In this document: in pieces, positions 48,197-58,957 of the stretch
Layout: each line of letters begins with the position of its first letter
Position numbering within the stretch: position 1 is the stretch's first letter
Source: Spirabiliibacterium pneumoniae
GTDB lineage: Bacteria; Pseudomonadota; Gammaproteobacteria; Enterobacterales; Pasteurellaceae
Length of the DNA: 64,000 nt
NCBI RefSeq assembly: GCF_014884995.1
Contig: NZ_JABMII010000010.1
Location: 1 to 64,000 of the forward strand
Direction of reading: 5' to 3'
Notes under the pieces: generated by a model
Told to the model about the DNA's origin: nothing
The model's input: the letters and a program-made list of their open reading frames with translations, nothing else
The model's database searches: none
Translations under genes and position numbers: made by a program

Positions 48197-49244
48197 TGTT
48201 AAAAAACAACTTGGCGCAATGGCATTAGAAGTTGATGTACAAGTGCCTAATCGTGGTGTAACCGCACTTTTTGGACTTTCGGGTAGCGGAAAATCTTCTT
48301 TGATTAACCTAGTGAGCGGTTTAACCAAACCTGATGATGGCTATATTTTGCTCAATGGTAAAACACTGGTGGATAAACGCCGTGGCGTGTATTTGCCGCC
48401 TGAGCGGCGCAAAGTTGGGTATGTGTTTCAAGATGCACGACTTTTTCCGCACTATACGGTGCGTGGTAATTTGCATTACGGCATGAACAAACAGCAAGTG
48501 CAAAATTTTGATGAAATTGTTTCACTGCTGGGCATTGAGTCGCTACTGAATCGTTATCCACTTACACTCTCTGGTGGGGAAAAACAACGTGTAGCGATTG
48601 GCCGTGCGTTGTTTACACAGCCAGATTTGTTACTGATGGACGAGCCACTTGCTGCACTGGATTTACCTCGTAAGCAAGAGTTATTAGATTACCTAGATCG
48701 CTTGACGAAAGAGATTGAGATTCCTATTTTATATGTTAGCCACAGCCTTGAAGAGTTGTTACGTTTGGCGCAACAGGTGATTTTGATGGATGACGGCAAG
48801 GTGTTGGCGTATGATAAATTAGAAACCATTTGGCAAAGTAAGCACTTTTTGCCGTGGAAGAACGAAACCAAGCAAAGTGCGGTTTTCAGCTTGCCAGTGT
48901 TGTTGCACCATCAGCAATTCCCGATGACTGGGCTGGATTTTGCTGGTCAACAACTGTGGATTCGAAAAACGGATAAAAAAGTGGGTGAGCCAGTGCGAGT
49001 GTGCGTTTTTGCCAGTGATGTCACGCTCTCTTTGGAGCCAGCCAAAAATAGCTCAGTGCGTAATGTGTTAGCCTGCCAAGTCAGCGCGATTGATAAACAC
49101 AATAGTCATGAAATTGAGGTTATACTCCATACCGAGGGCTTGACCTTCAGCGCGCTGATTACACCGTGGGCGTTGGCAGAGCTGGATTTACGTGTGGGTA
49201 TGCGCCTGTATGCGCAAGTGAAAAGTGTCAGCGTGATTCGCTAA
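48183..49244 (+). CDS. modC: molybdate ABC transporter ATPase ModC
   Basis: The 353-residue ATPase has Walker A GLSGSGKS (about residue 34), the signature LSGGEKQRVAIGRAL, Walker B LLLMDEPLAALD and the switch His in YVSHSLEEL. A C-terminal TOBE domain follows (about 290-350). A terminator follows the gene. Confidence 0.96.
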   Translation: MLEISVKKQLGAMALEVDVQVPNRGVTALFGLSGSGKSSLINLVSGLTKPDDGYILLNGKTLVDKRRGVYLPPERRKVGYVFQDARLFPHYTVRGNLHYGMNKQQVQNFDEIVSLLGIESLLNRYPLTLSGGEKQRVAIGRALFTQPDLLLMDEPLAALDLPRKQELLDYLDRLTKEIEIPILYVSHSLEELLRLAQQVILMDDGKVLAYDKLETIWQSKHFLPWKNETKQSAVFSLPVLLHHQQFPMTGLDFAGQQLWIRKTDKKVGEPVRVCVFASDVTLSLEPAKNSSVRNVLACQVSAIDKHNSHEIEVILHTEGLTFSALITPWALAELDLRVGMRLYAQVKSVSVIR

Positions 49245-49254
49245 TGCGAGAGAT

Positions 49255-49286
49255 AAAAAACCCTTGGAAATACCAAGGGTTTTTTG
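49255..49286. terminator. bidirectional terminator between modC and frdD
   Basis: AAAAAA-CCCTTGG-aaata-CCAAGGG-TTTTTT is symmetric and serves both convergent operons. Confidence 0.92.
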
Positions 49287-49297
49287 TTATTTGGCGG

Positions 49298-49639
49298 TTA
49301 GATGTTGATGACCGCAAAGAAGGTGATCACAGAGTAAAGTGCGGCCAAGCCGTAGAAGATCACGCCGCTGGCTGGCAAATGTACTTTGAAATCGTGCAAG
49401 CCGTGGTGAACACGGTGCATGCCACACCACATTGGGAAGATTGCCACGACCAGTAAAATTAGCTTGCCTAAAAAACTGTGGGCAAATGCCACCATATTTT
49501 CAGGGCTGACTAAGCCAAGTGGATATAAAAAGAGCAAAATTAGAGCCAATACAGGGAATACGATGGCACTGACGGTGCCGCCTGTACCAAAGAGTAGCCA
49601 AACTACAGGCTCGTTGGAACGTTTTGGTGATTGATTCAT
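49298..49639 (-). CDS. frdD: fumarate reductase membrane anchor subunit D
   Basis: The 113-residue protein has three membrane helices ([71 protein letters not shown]) and the conserved HRVHHGLHD. The ATG at 49639 follows the RBS AAGGAGG; the upstream extension is not used. It anchors FrdAB and helps bind menaquinol. Confidence 0.95.
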   Translation of the reverse strand: MNQSPKRSNEPVVWLLFGTGGTVSAIVFPVLALILLFLYPLGLVSPENMVAFAHSFLGKLILLVVAIFPMWCGMHRVHHGLHDFKVHLPASGVIFYGLAALYSVITFFAVINI

Positions 49640-49649
49640 CGTATCCTCC

Positions 49650-50051
49650 TTAAATGTATACAAGAATAAGAGTAACGAGGGACACAAGCAGGGTGATGGC
49701 CCACATCAACATACGAATCCACATTTGTGGCACGCGCTCATTCTTGTAGATCAGGTTTAATGCTTTTGGTGTTAAGCCAAACCAAGTGACCGTGTTAAAC
49801 ACCACGCCTGCGAGGGTGATCACGTTGAGGATAATCACCAATGGATTTTTCAAAAAGCCCACAAAGTTGGTGGTGAAGGTGCCGTTGCCCAAGCAAATAA
49901 AGCCGTAGAGCAGTACAATGCAAAACCAAATGGTTGGCAAGGCAGTGGCCTCACGCACCATGTAGAATTTGTAAAAATCCAATCGTTTCCACCAAGTTGG
50001 TTTCACTTCGCGGACGTATTTTTTACGTTTTGATGTTGTAGTAGTATTCAT
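49650..50051 (-). CDS. frdC: fumarate reductase membrane anchor subunit C
   Basis: The 133-residue protein has the FrdC start ([33 protein letters not shown]) and three helices. It carries the conserved Glu of VREATA near the quinone site. It lies between frdB and frdD with 10-base gaps. Confidence 0.95.
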   Translation of the reverse strand: MNTTTTSKRKKYVREVKPTWWKRLDFYKFYMVREATALPTIWFCIVLLYGFICLGNGTFTTNFVGFLKNPLVIILNVITLAGVVFNTVTWFGLTPKALNLIYKNERVPQMWIRMLMWAITLLVSLVTLILVYI

Positions 50052-50061
50052 TCGCCCCTCC

Positions 50062-50799
50062 TTACTTTTGCGGTTTCAGCATTGCGATAACGTAGTCTTT
50101 GGACGACTCGACTTTGCCTTGGTTTACCGCAGCCGCTGGGTCAACGTGTTTCGGACAGACTTCAGAGCAAAAGCCAACGAAAGTACATGTCCATACCCCG
50201 TTTTTACCGTTGATAATTTTCATCCGCTCCGCTTTTCCGTGGTCGCGGTTATCAAGGTTGTAACGATGAGCCAATGTCAACACGGCAGGGCCGACGAATT
50301 CAGGGTTTAACCCAAATTGTGGGCAGGCAGCATAACAAAGCCCACAGTTGATGCACATAGAGAAAGTGCGGTATTTTTCCAACTGTGCTGGGGTTTGTTT
50401 AGCCCGTTGTCCTGGTGGCGTTTGGTTGCCGATGATATACGGTTTGATGGATTCTAAACTTTCGATAAAGTGGCTTAAATCCACCACCAAATCCCGCTCA
50501 ATTGGGAAGTTTGCTAATGGTTCAATGCGCATAAAGCCACTGTAATCACGCAAAAACGTTTTACAGGCTAAGCTCGGGCGGTTATTGACCATCATGCCAC
50601 ATGAGCCACAAATGGCCATCCGGCAAGACCAGCGATAAGATAGTTCTGGCTCCAGTTTGTCTTTGATGTAGCCGAGTGCGTCAAGCAGCGAGGTTTGATC
50701 ATCATAAGGCACATCATAGGCTTTCAAATAAGGTTCATTATCGACTTCTGGGTTGTAGCGCAGAATTTCGACTTTCATAATTTTATTTGCTTGACCCAT
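50062..50799 (-). CDS. frdB: fumarate reductase iron-sulfur subunit
   Basis: The 245-residue protein has the 2Fe-2S ligands [12 protein letters not shown]...SLAC and the later clusters [12 protein letters not shown] and [17 protein letters not shown]. It transfers electrons from quinol to FrdA. The RBS AAGGAG precedes the ATG, 3 bases after frdA. Confidence 0.97.
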   Translation of the reverse strand: MGQANKIMKVEILRYNPEVDNEPYLKAYDVPYDDQTSLLDALGYIKDKLEPELSYRWSCRMAICGSCGMMVNNRPSLACKTFLRDYSGFMRIEPLANFPIERDLVVDLSHFIESLESIKPYIIGNQTPPGQRAKQTPAQLEKYRTFSMCINCGLCYAACPQFGLNPEFVGPAVLTLAHRYNLDNRDHGKAERMKIINGKNGVWTCTFVGFCSEVCPKHVDPAAAVNQGKVESSKDYVIAMLKPQK

Positions 50800-50802
50800 A
50801 GT

Positions 50803-52614
50803 TTACTCCTTGTTTGCCTTAGCTGCTTTCTCAGCTGCTTCTGCTGCTTCAGCTTCTGCACCATACACACGTTTTGCTGGTTGTGATTTCGTGATCTTCA
50901 CATCACTGTATTCAATGGTTGGTGCGCCGTCTGCATTGTAATAGGCAAGCGTATGTTTGAGGTAATTGACATCATCACGTTCAGTGTAGTCTAAACGTTG
51001 GTGTGCACCACGCGATTCTTTACGAGCAATAGCAGAAGAGGAAATTGACTGTGCAACATCTAAGATCGTGCCCAGCTCAATGGTGTATAAAATATCGGTG
51101 TTAAACACACTTGAGCGGTCAGAGATGCGAATTTTTTTAAAGCGCTCTTTGAGTTCAGCAATTTTATCGACAGTTTTTTGCATAGATTCTTCGGTGCGGT
51201 AGATACCACAGCCTTCTTCCATCGCATCGCCCATTTCATCACGAATGTGTGACCAACTTTCGTTGCCTTCTTGTTCAAGCAACGCATTAAGACGACCGAC
51301 CACATCGCGAGCTTGCGCATCAATAGCCGCACTATTAGCTTGGCTGCTTTCGGCTGCACGTTTGGCGGCGTTTTCACCCGCCACTTTACCGAGAACCACA
51401 AGTTCTGCAAGTGAGTTTGAACCTAAACGGTTGGCGCCATGCAAACCAGAAGAGGCACACTCACCGACAGCAAATAAGCCTTTAATACGGGTTTCAGCTT
51501 GTTGATCAACTTCAATCCCACCCATGGTGTAGTGTACTACCGGGCGAACAGGAATTGGTGCTTTTGCAGGATCTACGCCTTCGTAGGCTTTCGCCAATTC
51601 ACAGATAAATGGCAAACGTTCGTGTAAATATTTTTCACCGAGGTGACGTAGGTCAAGATGCACTACATCTACACCCTTGGCTGTTTTAAGGGTGTTACCT
51701 TTGCGCCATTCCTGCCAGAACGCTTGAGAGACTTTGTCACGCGGACCTAATTCCATATATTTGTTTTCAGGTTTACCAATTGGCGTTTCAGGGCCAAGAC
51801 CGTAGTCTTGTAGATAACGGTAGCCATCTTTATTGACCAAAATACCGCCTTCACCACGGCAACCTTCGGTCATCAAAATTCCTGTATTCGGTAACCCTGT
51901 TGGGTGATATTGCACAAATTCCATATCGCGCAATGGTACGCCGTGACGGTATGCCATAGACAAGCCATCGCCTGTTACGATACCACCGTTTGTGTTGAAG
52001 CGGAATGCGCGGCAGCCACCACCCGTTGCAATAACAACGGCATTGGCGTTGATTTGCACCAATGTGCCTTCCATCATATTCATCGCAACTACACCACGAG
52101 CATGGCCGTCATCAGTTAAAATATCCAGCACAAAGTGCTCATCGTAGCGAATAATTTGCGGGAATTGGATAGAGGTTTGGAACAAGGTGTGCAGCAAATG
52201 GAAGCCCGTTTTGTCAGCGGCAAACCAAGTACGTTCAATTTTCATTCCACCAAAACGGCGCACATTCACCTCGCCGTCTTGACGGCGGCTCCAAGGGCAG
52301 CCCCAGCGTTCGAGTTGGGTCATTTCAATTGGTGAGTGTTCAACAAAATATTCTACGACATCTTGTTCACACAACCAGTCACCACCAGCAACGGTGTCGT
52401 GAAAGTGTTTTTCATAACTGTCTTCAGACTTAATGACAGCTGCGGCACCGCCTTCTGCGGCCACAGTGTGGCTGCGCATAGGGTAAACTTTTGAAATTAA
52501 TGCAATTTTTAGGTTTGGGTTAGCTTCTGCAGCTGCGATTGCAGCACGCAAGCCACCCCCACCAGCACCAACAATTGCAATATCGACATTAACGGTTTGC
52601 ACGATGTCCTCCAC
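50803..52614 (-). CDS. frdA: fumarate reductase flavoprotein subunit
   Basis: The 603-residue flavoprotein has the FAD-binding start IAIVGAGGGGLRAAIAA, the flavin-linking His in RSHTVAAEGGAAAV and the active-site region VVHYTMGGIEVD. It reduces fumarate to succinate in anaerobic respiration. It heads frdABCD, divergent from epmA; a FNR-like site lies upstream. Confidence 0.97.
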   Translation of the reverse strand: MEDIVQTVNVDIAIVGAGGGGLRAAIAAAEANPNLKIALISKVYPMRSHTVAAEGGAAAVIKSEDSYEKHFHDTVAGGDWLCEQDVVEYFVEHSPIEMTQLERWGCPWSRRQDGEVNVRRFGGMKIERTWFAADKTGFHLLHTLFQTSIQFPQIIRYDEHFVLDILTDDGHARGVVAMNMMEGTLVQINANAVVIATGGGCRAFRFNTNGGIVTGDGLSMAYRHGVPLRDMEFVQYHPTGLPNTGILMTEGCRGEGGILVNKDGYRYLQDYGLGPETPIGKPENKYMELGPRDKVSQAFWQEWRKGNTLKTAKGVDVVHLDLRHLGEKYLHERLPFICELAKAYEGVDPAKAPIPVRPVVHYTMGGIEVDQQAETRIKGLFAVGECASSGLHGANRLGSNSLAELVVLGKVAGENAAKRAAESSQANSAAIDAQARDVVGRLNALLEQEGNESWSHIRDEMGDAMEEGCGIYRTEESMQKTVDKIAELKERFKKIRISDRSSVFNTDILYTIELGTILDVAQSISSSAIARKESRGAHQRLDYTERDDVNYLKHTLAYYNADGAPTIEYSDVKITKSQPAKRVYGAEAEAAEAAEKAAKANKE

Positions 52615-52919
52615 GCGAAATGTGAGTAAAAAGTAATGATTTAAAATACAAAAAGTAATAATTGTTAAGATAACTCAATTTGATTGAGGTCATTTTGCCA
52701 CCTTTTTGATAACAAATTAATTACTTTTTTCTAAATTGCGCCAAAAAGGTTTCATTTCGTGATCTAACTCAAAAAAGCGTGATGGGATAATAACTTACTC
52801 AAATAGTATGGTATTAGGTGCCCTTTTGAAAAAGGGTAAAGTGCGGTTGACGCAAAATCAATTGAGTGTTTTGTTAATAATCGCTAGAATGCCCACAATT
52901 TGATATAAAGCAGGTTGAT
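52615..52919. promoter_or_regulatory. frdA-epmA divergent regulatory region with FNR-like site
   Basis: TTGAT-TGAG-GTCAT at 52680-52693 matches the FNR consensus TTGAT-N4-ATCAA at 8 of 10 positions. It lies about 70 bp before frdA. A second weaker TTGATAACA occurs near 52706. A single USS is present near 52840. I see no gene in this 305-bp region. Confidence 0.6.
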
Positions 52920-53891
52920 ATGATTTTACAACAACAATGGCAGCCAAGTGCGCCAATGAAAAACATTCTTGCGCGCGCAAAATTGCTCGCGGAGTTGCGT
53001 AGCTTTTTCACCGATCGTGGCTTGCTGGAAGTGGAAACCCCTATTTTAAGCGAATATGCTGTCACTGATGTGCATTTGAGCGTGTTTGAAAGTCGCTACA
53101 CCGCACCTTTTGCCGACGGCGATAAAATGCTCTATCTTGCCACCAGCCCAGAGTACCATATGAAACGTTTGCTGGCCGCCGGCAGCGGTCCTATTTTCCA
53201 AATCAGCAAAGTGTTCCGCAATGAAGAGAGTGGCGCGCACCATAACCCTGAATTTACCATGTTGGAGTGGTATCGACCGCACTTTGATATGTTCCGTTTG
53301 ATTAATGAAGTCGATGATTTGCTGCAACAAATTTTGGACTGCAAGCCTGCGGAAAGTGTTAGCTATCAGTTTATTTTCCAAGAATGCGTAGGGCTTGACC
53401 CACTTTCAGCAGAAAAACCGCACTTGGTGAAAAAAGCACAAGAGCATGGGCTGATGGACGCAGAAAACCAAAGCCGCGATGGGCTGCTGCAATTTCTCTT
53501 CACCATGTTGGTGGAGCCGAAAATTGGGCTAGAATGCCCCGTGGCAGTGTACCATTTCCCAACGACACAAGCGGCTTTGGCGCAAATTAGCTCAGAAGAT
53601 CACCGTGTAGCAGAGCGCTTTGAGTTTTATTTTAAAGGGTTAGAGCTTGCCAATGGGTTTAATGAATTGACTGACGCGCAAGAGCAAATCCAACGCTTTG
53701 AGCGTGATAATAAACAGCGCATAGCCCTTGGGTTGCCTGAGCGGGCAATCGACCAACGCTTTATCTCGGCATTGCGCAATGGCATGCCGCAGTGTTCTGG
53801 TGTGGCGTTGGGGGTGGATCGTTTGCTGATGATTGCACTGGGCGAGAAAGAAATTCGCAATGTGCTGACGTTTAATATTGAAAATGCGTAA
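52920..53891 (+). CDS. epmA: elongation factor P--(R)-beta-lysine ligase EpmA
   Basis: The 323-residue protein is a class II lysyl-tRNA synthetase-like catalytic domain without the anticodon domain. Motif 2 ([21 protein letters not shown]) and motif 3 ([15 protein letters not shown]) are present. It attaches beta-lysine to elongation factor P. Known earlier as GenX/PoxA. It is next to frd in E. coli too. Confidence 0.96.
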   Translation: MILQQQWQPSAPMKNILARAKLLAELRSFFTDRGLLEVETPILSEYAVTDVHLSVFESRYTAPFADGDKMLYLATSPEYHMKRLLAAGSGPIFQISKVFRNEESGAHHNPEFTMLEWYRPHFDMFRLINEVDDLLQQILDCKPAESVSYQFIFQECVGLDPLSAEKPHLVKKAQEHGLMDAENQSRDGLLQFLFTMLVEPKIGLECPVAVYHFPTTQAALAQISSEDHRVAERFEFYFKGLELANGFNELTDAQEQIQRFERDNKQRIALGLPERAIDQRFISALRNGMPQCSGVALGVDRLLMIALGEKEIRNVLTFNIENA

Positions 53892-53902
53892 CGGGAGTGA
53901 GC

Positions 53903-54706
53903 ATGTCTGAATTATTGATTGCCGCGATTTTAGGGATTGTGGAGGGCTTGACCGAGTTTTTGCCAGTTTCTTCCACAGGGCACATGATTATTGCGGGCTA
54001 TTTTTTGAATTTCACGGGTGACAAAGCGGCAACTTTTGAGGTGATTATCCAACTCGGCTCAATTTTGGCCGTGGTGGTAGTGTTTTGGCGCAAAATGTTT
54101 GGCCTGATTGGCATTCACTTTGGCAAACCGCCTGCACCTGATCACGCGCAGCTGCGCCTAACCCACATTATTTTGGGTATGATTCCAGCTGTAGTGTTAG
54201 GGCTGGCGTTTCACCACACGATCAAATCGTGGTTTAACATTCAAAATGTGATTTTTTCGCTGATTGCTGGCGGTATTTTGCTCATTATTGCAGAAAAACT
54301 GCGCTCACAGGTGCAAGCGCACACTGTGGATCAAATTTCGTACAAACAGGCTTTTGCTATTGGATTATTTCAATGCCTTGCGCTCTCACCAGGGTTTTCT
54401 CGCTCAGGGGCGACCATTTCGGGCGGTTTATTGATGGGCGTAGGGAGACAAGCGGCTGCGGAATATTCTTTTATTTTAGCCGTGCCTATGATGATGGGCG
54501 CCACCGTATTAGATTTATACAAAAGCCTCAATTTTCTCACCAGCGCTGATATTCCGATGTTTGCGGTGGGCTTTGTGGTGGCGTTTGCAGTGGCGATGTT
54601 GGCGATTAAAGTCTTTCTCAATTTGATCACTCACATCACCTTCATTCCTTTTGCAATTTATCGCTTTATTGTGGCTATTGCGCTCTATTTCGTTTTTTTG
54701 CACTAG
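53903..54706 (+). CDS. uppP: undecaprenyl-diphosphatase UppP (BacA)
   Basis: The 267-residue membrane enzyme has the active-site motifs [17 protein letters not shown] and [15 protein letters not shown]. It recycles undecaprenyl pyrophosphate for peptidoglycan synthesis and gives bacitracin resistance. The ATG at 53903 with the RBS GGGAG is preferred to a GTG two codons upstream. It lies 11 bases after epmA. Confidence 0.96.
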   Translation: MSELLIAAILGIVEGLTEFLPVSSTGHMIIAGYFLNFTGDKAATFEVIIQLGSILAVVVVFWRKMFGLIGIHFGKPPAPDHAQLRLTHIILGMIPAVVLGLAFHHTIKSWFNIQNVIFSLIAGGILLIIAEKLRSQVQAHTVDQISYKQAFAIGLFQCLALSPGFSRSGATISGGLLMGVGRQAAAEYSFILAVPMMMGATVLDLYKSLNFLTSADIPMFAVGFVVAFAVAMLAIKVFLNLITHITFIPFAIYRFIVAIALYFVFLH

Positions 54707-54718
54707 TTAAATGCTAAA

Positions 54719-54745
54719 AAAGTGCGGTTAAACCGCACTTTGTAT
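54719..54745. terminator. USS-dyad terminator between uppP and sixA
   Basis: AAAGTGCGGTT-t-AACCGCACTTT serves both convergent genes; flanks are A- and T-rich. Confidence 0.85.
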
Positions 54746-54748
54746 TGA

Positions 54749-55216
54749 TTAAATATTCACGCGATTACTGCAAATAAACTCACCTGTGTCGCCATCCCAC
54801 TCAATTTCGGCGATGGTTGCGGTGCTAAAGCCCACTTGCTGCGGGCAGCCGCAAAGTGCGGTTACCAAGTCTTCCACAAAAGGCAAATGAGAAACAATTA
54901 GTACATTTTTTATACCATTATCAAGTAAGGTGTGCAAATAATCTAATACCAGTGAAGCGTTACCATAAGGGGTGAGGGCATCCCAAGTTTCGATTTCATT
55001 TGGCAGGGCCGTTTGCGTTTGATGAGCGAGCTTATCATAGGTTTGCATGGCGCGATAATAGGGGCTAACCAGCACTTTATCGATATGATTGGCCGCCTCA
55101 CTTAGCCACAGACCTTGCTCAACGGCTTGCTTTTGCCCATAAGGTGTAAGGTTACGCTGCGAGTCTGAGGCCGCCATAATTTCCGCTTCGCCGTGGCGCA
55201 TGATAAAAATTCGCAT
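54749..55216 (-). CDS. sixA: phosphohistidine phosphatase SixA
   Basis: The 155-residue protein starts MRIFIMRHGEAE, the RHG motif of histidine phosphatases, and has the second His in VSHLPFVEDL. In E. coli it removes phosphate from phosphohistidine proteins such as ArcB and the nitrogen-PTS protein. The RBS GGAGG precedes it. Confidence 0.94.
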   Translation of the reverse strand: MRIFIMRHGEAEIMAASDSQRNLTPYGQKQAVEQGLWLSEAANHIDKVLVSPYYRAMQTYDKLAHQTQTALPNEIETWDALTPYGNASLVLDYLHTLLDNGIKNVLIVSHLPFVEDLVTALCGCPQQVGFSTATIAEIEWDGDTGEFICSNRVNI

Positions 55217-55429
55217 AGTAGCCTCCTTGGTTTTGCATCAGAATTTTTACTATGATCGCACATATTCATGTCCTTTTGGGAACAATCGCACGTTGTGTAG
55301 GCATAAATTTCTCAGATTGTGATCTCGATCTAATTTTAAAATCAGCGTATAATGGCGAGAATTTTAAAATATTCGCGTGCTTAGGCACCGGTGTCATTTA
55401 TCAAATTAACCATTTTTAGGGGTATAAGG
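55217..55429 (+). promoter_or_regulatory. pykA upstream region with promoter and CRP-like site
   Basis: A consensus TATAAT lies at 55348-55353 with a poor -35. A CRP-like TTGTGATCTCGATCTAA lies at about 55314-55331, near the -35, so class II activation is possible. The leader is about 70 bases. Confidence 0.55.
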
Positions 55430-56869
55430 ATGTCGAGAAGACTAAGAAGAACAAAAATTGTTTGCACTATGGGCCCGGCAACTGACCGTGATAATAATCT
55501 TGAGAAGATTATTGCGGCAGGGGCGAATGTAGTGCGAATGAACTTTTCCCACGGCACACCTGAAGATCATATTCAACGCGCAGAGCAAGTGCGTGCGGTG
55601 GCAAAAAAATTAGGCAAACAAGTCGCGATTTTGGGCGATTTGCAAGGACCAAAAATCCGTGTATCGACGTTTAAAGATGGTAAAATTTTCTTAAATATTG
55701 GGGATAAATTTACCCTTGATGCGGATTTGCCAAAAGGTGAAGGCAATCAAAGTGCGGTTGGTTTGGATTATAAAGAATTACCAAAAGACGTGGTGCCAGG
55801 CGATATCTTATTGCTCGACGACGGTCGCGTGCAATTGAAAGTGCTCAGCACAGAAGGCAATAAAGTTTTCACCGAAGTGACTGTTGGCGGCCCGCTGTCT
55901 AACAATAAAGGCATCAACAAACTCGGCGGTGGCCTCTCTGCTGACGCGTTAACCCCAAAAGACAAAGCGGACATTATCACCGCAGCGAAAATCGGCGTGG
56001 ATTATTTGGCGGTGTCTTTCCCGCGTAACGGTGCTGATTTGCACTATGCACGTCAATTGGCGAAAGAGGCAGGTTTGAATGCCAAAATCGTGGCAAAAGT
56101 GGAACGTGCAGAAGCTGTTGCCACCGTTGAGGCCATGGATGACATTATTTTAGCCTCTGATGTCATTATGGTGGCGCGTGGGGATTTGGGGGTTGAAATT
56201 GGTGACCCAGAGTTGGTTGGGGTGCAGAAAAAATTGATCCGTCGCTCTCGCCGTTTAAACCGCGTGGTGATCACCGCAACACAAATGATGGAATCGATGA
56301 TCAGCAACCCAATGCCAACCCGTGCGGAAGTGATGGATGTGGCTAATGCTGTGCTTGACGGTACCGACGCTGTGATGCTTTCAGCAGAAACCGCGGCTGG
56401 GCAATACCCATCTGAGACCGTTGCAGCGATGGCGAAAGTGTGCTTAGGGGCTGAAAAAATGCCGAGCATCAATGTTTCTCGCCACCGCATGGATATGACG
56501 TTTAATAGCATTGAAGAATCTGTTGCAATGTCGGCAATGTATGCTGCGAACCACCTTGACGGTGTGCGCGCACTGATTGCGATGACAAGCTCTGGTCGCA
56601 CCGCACTTTTGATGTCACGTATTAGCTCCGGCTTGCCAATTTTTGCGCTTTCACGCAATCAAGAGGCACTCAACCTATGTAGCCTTTATCGTGGCGTTAC
56701 CCCCGTTTTCTGTGAAGAAATCAGTCGTACCGTAGAAGGCGCCAAAAGTGCGATTGCCTTATTGAAAGACAAAGGCTATTTGGTGACAGGTGACTTAGTG
56801 CTGCTCACTCAAGGTGACGAACTGGCTGCAGGCAACACCAATACTTGTCGTACTTTAGTGGTAGAATAA
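55430..56869 (+). CDS. pykA: pyruvate kinase II
   Basis: The 479-residue enzyme starts [21 protein letters not shown], nearly identical in form to PykA of E. coli. It has the active-site region [20 protein letters not shown] and [12 protein letters not shown]. It makes pyruvate and ATP from phosphoenolpyruvate. The ATG at 55430 is chosen over an upstream in-frame start because of family length and an AGGGG/AAGG RBS. Confidence 0.96.
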   Translation: MSRRLRRTKIVCTMGPATDRDNNLEKIIAAGANVVRMNFSHGTPEDHIQRAEQVRAVAKKLGKQVAILGDLQGPKIRVSTFKDGKIFLNIGDKFTLDADLPKGEGNQSAVGLDYKELPKDVVPGDILLLDDGRVQLKVLSTEGNKVFTEVTVGGPLSNNKGINKLGGGLSADALTPKDKADIITAAKIGVDYLAVSFPRNGADLHYARQLAKEAGLNAKIVAKVERAEAVATVEAMDDIILASDVIMVARGDLGVEIGDPELVGVQKKLIRRSRRLNRVVITATQMMESMISNPMPTRAEVMDVANAVLDGTDAVMLSAETAAGQYPSETVAAMAKVCLGAEKMPSINVSRHRMDMTFNSIEESVAMSAMYAANHLDGVRALIAMTSSGRTALLMSRISSGLPIFALSRNQEALNLCSLYRGVTPVFCEEISRTVEGAKSAIALLKDKGYLVTGDLVLLTQGDELAAGNTNTCRTLVVE

Positions 56870-56898
56870 GCCGATGGCTGTAACATACTAAATAGAAA

Positions 56899-56926
56899 AG
56901 CTATCACGCAGGTGATAGCTTTTTTG
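56899..56926 (+). terminator. terminator after pykA
   Basis: GCTATCAC-gcag-GTGATAGC is followed by TTTTTT. Confidence 0.92.
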
Positions 56927-56940
56927 TCTGTGCTTTTGTT

Positions 56941-56973
56941 AAAAGAAAACCCTACGCATGGCGTAGGGTTTTT
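56941..56973. terminator. second hairpin between pykA and fadL
   Basis: AAAAGAAAA-CCCTACGC-atg-GCGTAGGG-TTTTT can terminate transcription from both sides, mainly the minus-strand fadL gene. Confidence 0.88.
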
Positions 56974-56998
56974 GGGTATTTGCACCGCACTTTGGTAA

Positions 56999-58378
56999 TT
57001 AAAAACGGTAGTTCAAAGCAAGGCCAAAGAGATCGGCGGTGGATTTTGAACTAAAAGTTGCTTTTGAACCTGTTTGATGATCGGTTTCAACAAACGTGTT
57101 GTCTTTGGCAATCAAGTGCGCATAGCCTGCATCTAAGCTCAAGTTTGGCGTAAAGCGATAGGTTGCACCCAGTGCGATCCAAGTGCGGTCGGCATCTGGA
57201 ATGGAGATGGAGTAATAACCCTCTTGCATTGGGCTTTGGTCGTAGGCCAAACCGCCACGTAGCGTTAGTTTTGGATCAATATCATAGCTCACGCCGACGG
57301 CAAAACGGCTAGCATTTTTAAAGTTTTCAGGTTTTTTGAATAGTTGTGAGCCATTTTCACCTGTAGCGTACAGCTCTTTAAAGTGGCTCCATTGGGTGTA
57401 TTTATAGCTATAACTTAACGCCAATTTTTCGGTGAGTTTATGCCAGCCTGAAAGCTCCCAATAAGCAGGTAAATTTAGTGTTAATTGGCCTGGAATAACC
57501 GTACCATTGGTGCCAACAGGAACAGGTAAATCGCTTGAGAAGTCACCGTTAAAATCAATATCCACTGGTGAGTGATAGGCAAGGCCTAAGCGGTTATTTT
57601 CATTAAATTCGTAGGTCACACCTAAGTTATACCCAAATCCCCATTCTTTGCCTTTTAAGCGCGCAGCGACCACGCCTTTGTTTAATGGTGATATTTGGCG
57701 CTGCAATTTCGCTGCATTTTGTGCTGCTTCACCAATTGCACCGAGGTGGCGTTCAATTAACGCATCGGCGTATACAGCATTAAATCCTGCCCCTAAGCTC
57801 CAGTGGCGATCAATACGAAATGCTGTGCTAAGATTGAAGTTCACAGCAGTTAGGTCAGTTTTTCCTGCAAAAAAACCAGCGGAGTATTGATCATCAAATT
57901 CAGTTGCCAGCCCATAGTTAACATTAATACCGCCCCCGAACATTACATTAGGATTGACGGGATGTACATAGTAAAGATTTGGAATAACCGCACTTTTGGC
58001 AATATCGCTGTGATCGGCATTGTTGTTGTAAAGGGTATAATCGGCAGGTAGTCCTTTATAGCCTTTTGGTAATTTCTGCGGAATAACCTGACCATTGCGT
58101 GGGTCTTTGATTTGATCCACTTGACCTGTCAGGTTCACATCAGGGCGTACATAAATGCCACCGAGGGAGAATTCAGGGCGTTGGAATTGGGTCATTAGCG
58201 CAGGGTTGGTGGCCAGTGCAGAGGCATTATCTGCCACCGCAGCATCACCTGCATAGGCGCGACCCAGACCAGAGGTGGAGATTTCACTGAGCTGGAAAGC
58301 AGCTGCTAATGCACTGGAGGTGGAAACCGTCAACGTGGCGCCTAATATAGCTTGGGTCAATTTAGTTAATTTAAGCAT
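56999..58378 (-). CDS. fadL: outer-membrane long-chain fatty acid channel FadL / OmpP1
   Basis: The 459-residue protein (the length of Haemophilus P1) has a signal peptide (MLKLTKLTQAILGATLTVSTSSALA) and the FadL N-terminal hatch AFQLSEISTSGLGRAYAGDAAVADNASALATNPA. It ends in an aromatic residue after beta-strands (FGLALNYRF). It takes up hydrophobic molecules. The ATG at 58378 has AGGA upstream; the longer frame lacks an RBS. Divergent from a yfcZ-like gene as in E. coli. Confidence 0.94.
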   Translation of the reverse strand: MLKLTKLTQAILGATLTVSTSSALAAAFQLSEISTSGLGRAYAGDAAVADNASALATNPALMTQFQRPEFSLGGIYVRPDVNLTGQVDQIKDPRNGQVIPQKLPKGYKGLPADYTLYNNNADHSDIAKSAVIPNLYYVHPVNPNVMFGGGINVNYGLATEFDDQYSAGFFAGKTDLTAVNFNLSTAFRIDRHWSLGAGFNAVYADALIERHLGAIGEAAQNAAKLQRQISPLNKGVVAARLKGKEWGFGYNLGVTYEFNENNRLGLAYHSPVDIDFNGDFSSDLPVPVGTNGTVIPGQLTLNLPAYWELSGWHKLTEKLALSYSYKYTQWSHFKELYATGENGSQLFKKPENFKNASRFAVGVSYDIDPKLTLRGGLAYDQSPMQEGYYSISIPDADRTWIALGATYRFTPNLSLDAGYAHLIAKDNTFVETDHQTGSKATFSSKSTADLFGLALNYRF

Positions 58379-58618
58379 AATTTGTCCTAAATGCGTTAAG
58401 TTGGACGACAATGTCGCCGATTTGAAGTAAAAGTGCGGTTGATTGTAAACAAGCGATCAGTTAAGGGCAAGCCTTTTTACTGATTTTTGTTTATAAATGT
58501 GATATTAACTCCAGTTTACTAATAAAAGTCTCCTATTTAAATAACAAAATTGGCAGATTTTGGCTTGAAGTGTGTTAAAATAGAACACAATTTTATTTAA
58601 CTGATGAAAGGAAAGACC
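58379..58618. promoter_or_regulatory. fadL-yfcZ divergent upstream region
   Basis: The region has a USS, a CRP-half-like ATGTGATATTAACTC at about 58497 and AT-rich stretches. I see no gene and no strong promoter match. Confidence 0.4.
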
Positions 58619-58909
58619 ATGAGCAAGAAAGGATGTAAAGCCGAAGAGAGTAAAGTGTGTTGTTGCGTGGATGTGGGTACGATCATCGACAACGAAGACT
58701 GTTCAGTGCATTTTGAGCAAGTGTATGCCGAAAAAGCGCAAGCAGAAGAAGCCTTGGCATATTTGACCCAAAAAGCACACGATGCCGAAAGTGAACCCGC
58801 TAAAATCAGCAGCGAAATCACCGATGTTGACGGTGGCGCACAGCTAAAAGCAACCTTTGAGTTTAGCTGTCAAGCAGAGTGCATGATTTTCCAACTTTCC
58901 ACCCGATAA
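58619..58909 (+). CDS. YfcZ/YiiS-family protein (DUF406)
   Basis: The 96-residue protein is rich in cysteine at the N-terminus (KKGCKAEESKVCCCVDVG) and has the family pattern VGTIIDNEDCSV...ALAYLTQKAHDAESEPAKISSEI and FEFSCQAECMIFQL. The function is unknown. The ATG at 58619 has the RBS AAAGGA. Its neighbour fadL is the same in E. coli (yfcZ-fadL). Confidence 0.88.
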   Translation: MSKKGCKAEESKVCCCVDVGTIIDNEDCSVHFEQVYAEKAQAEEALAYLTQKAHDAESEPAKISSEITDVDGGAQLKATFEFSCQAECMIFQLSTR

Positions 58910-58912
58910 ACG

Positions 58913-58945
58913 AAAAAGTGCGGTCAGCGATAGACCGCACTTTTC
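58913..58945. terminator. USS-dyad terminator between the yfcZ-like gene and sapF
   Basis: AAAAGTGCGGTC-agcgata-GACCGCACTTTT is a perfect 12-bp stem; T-rich on both sides. Confidence 0.87.
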
Positions 58946-58957
58946 TCTTCATTGCGC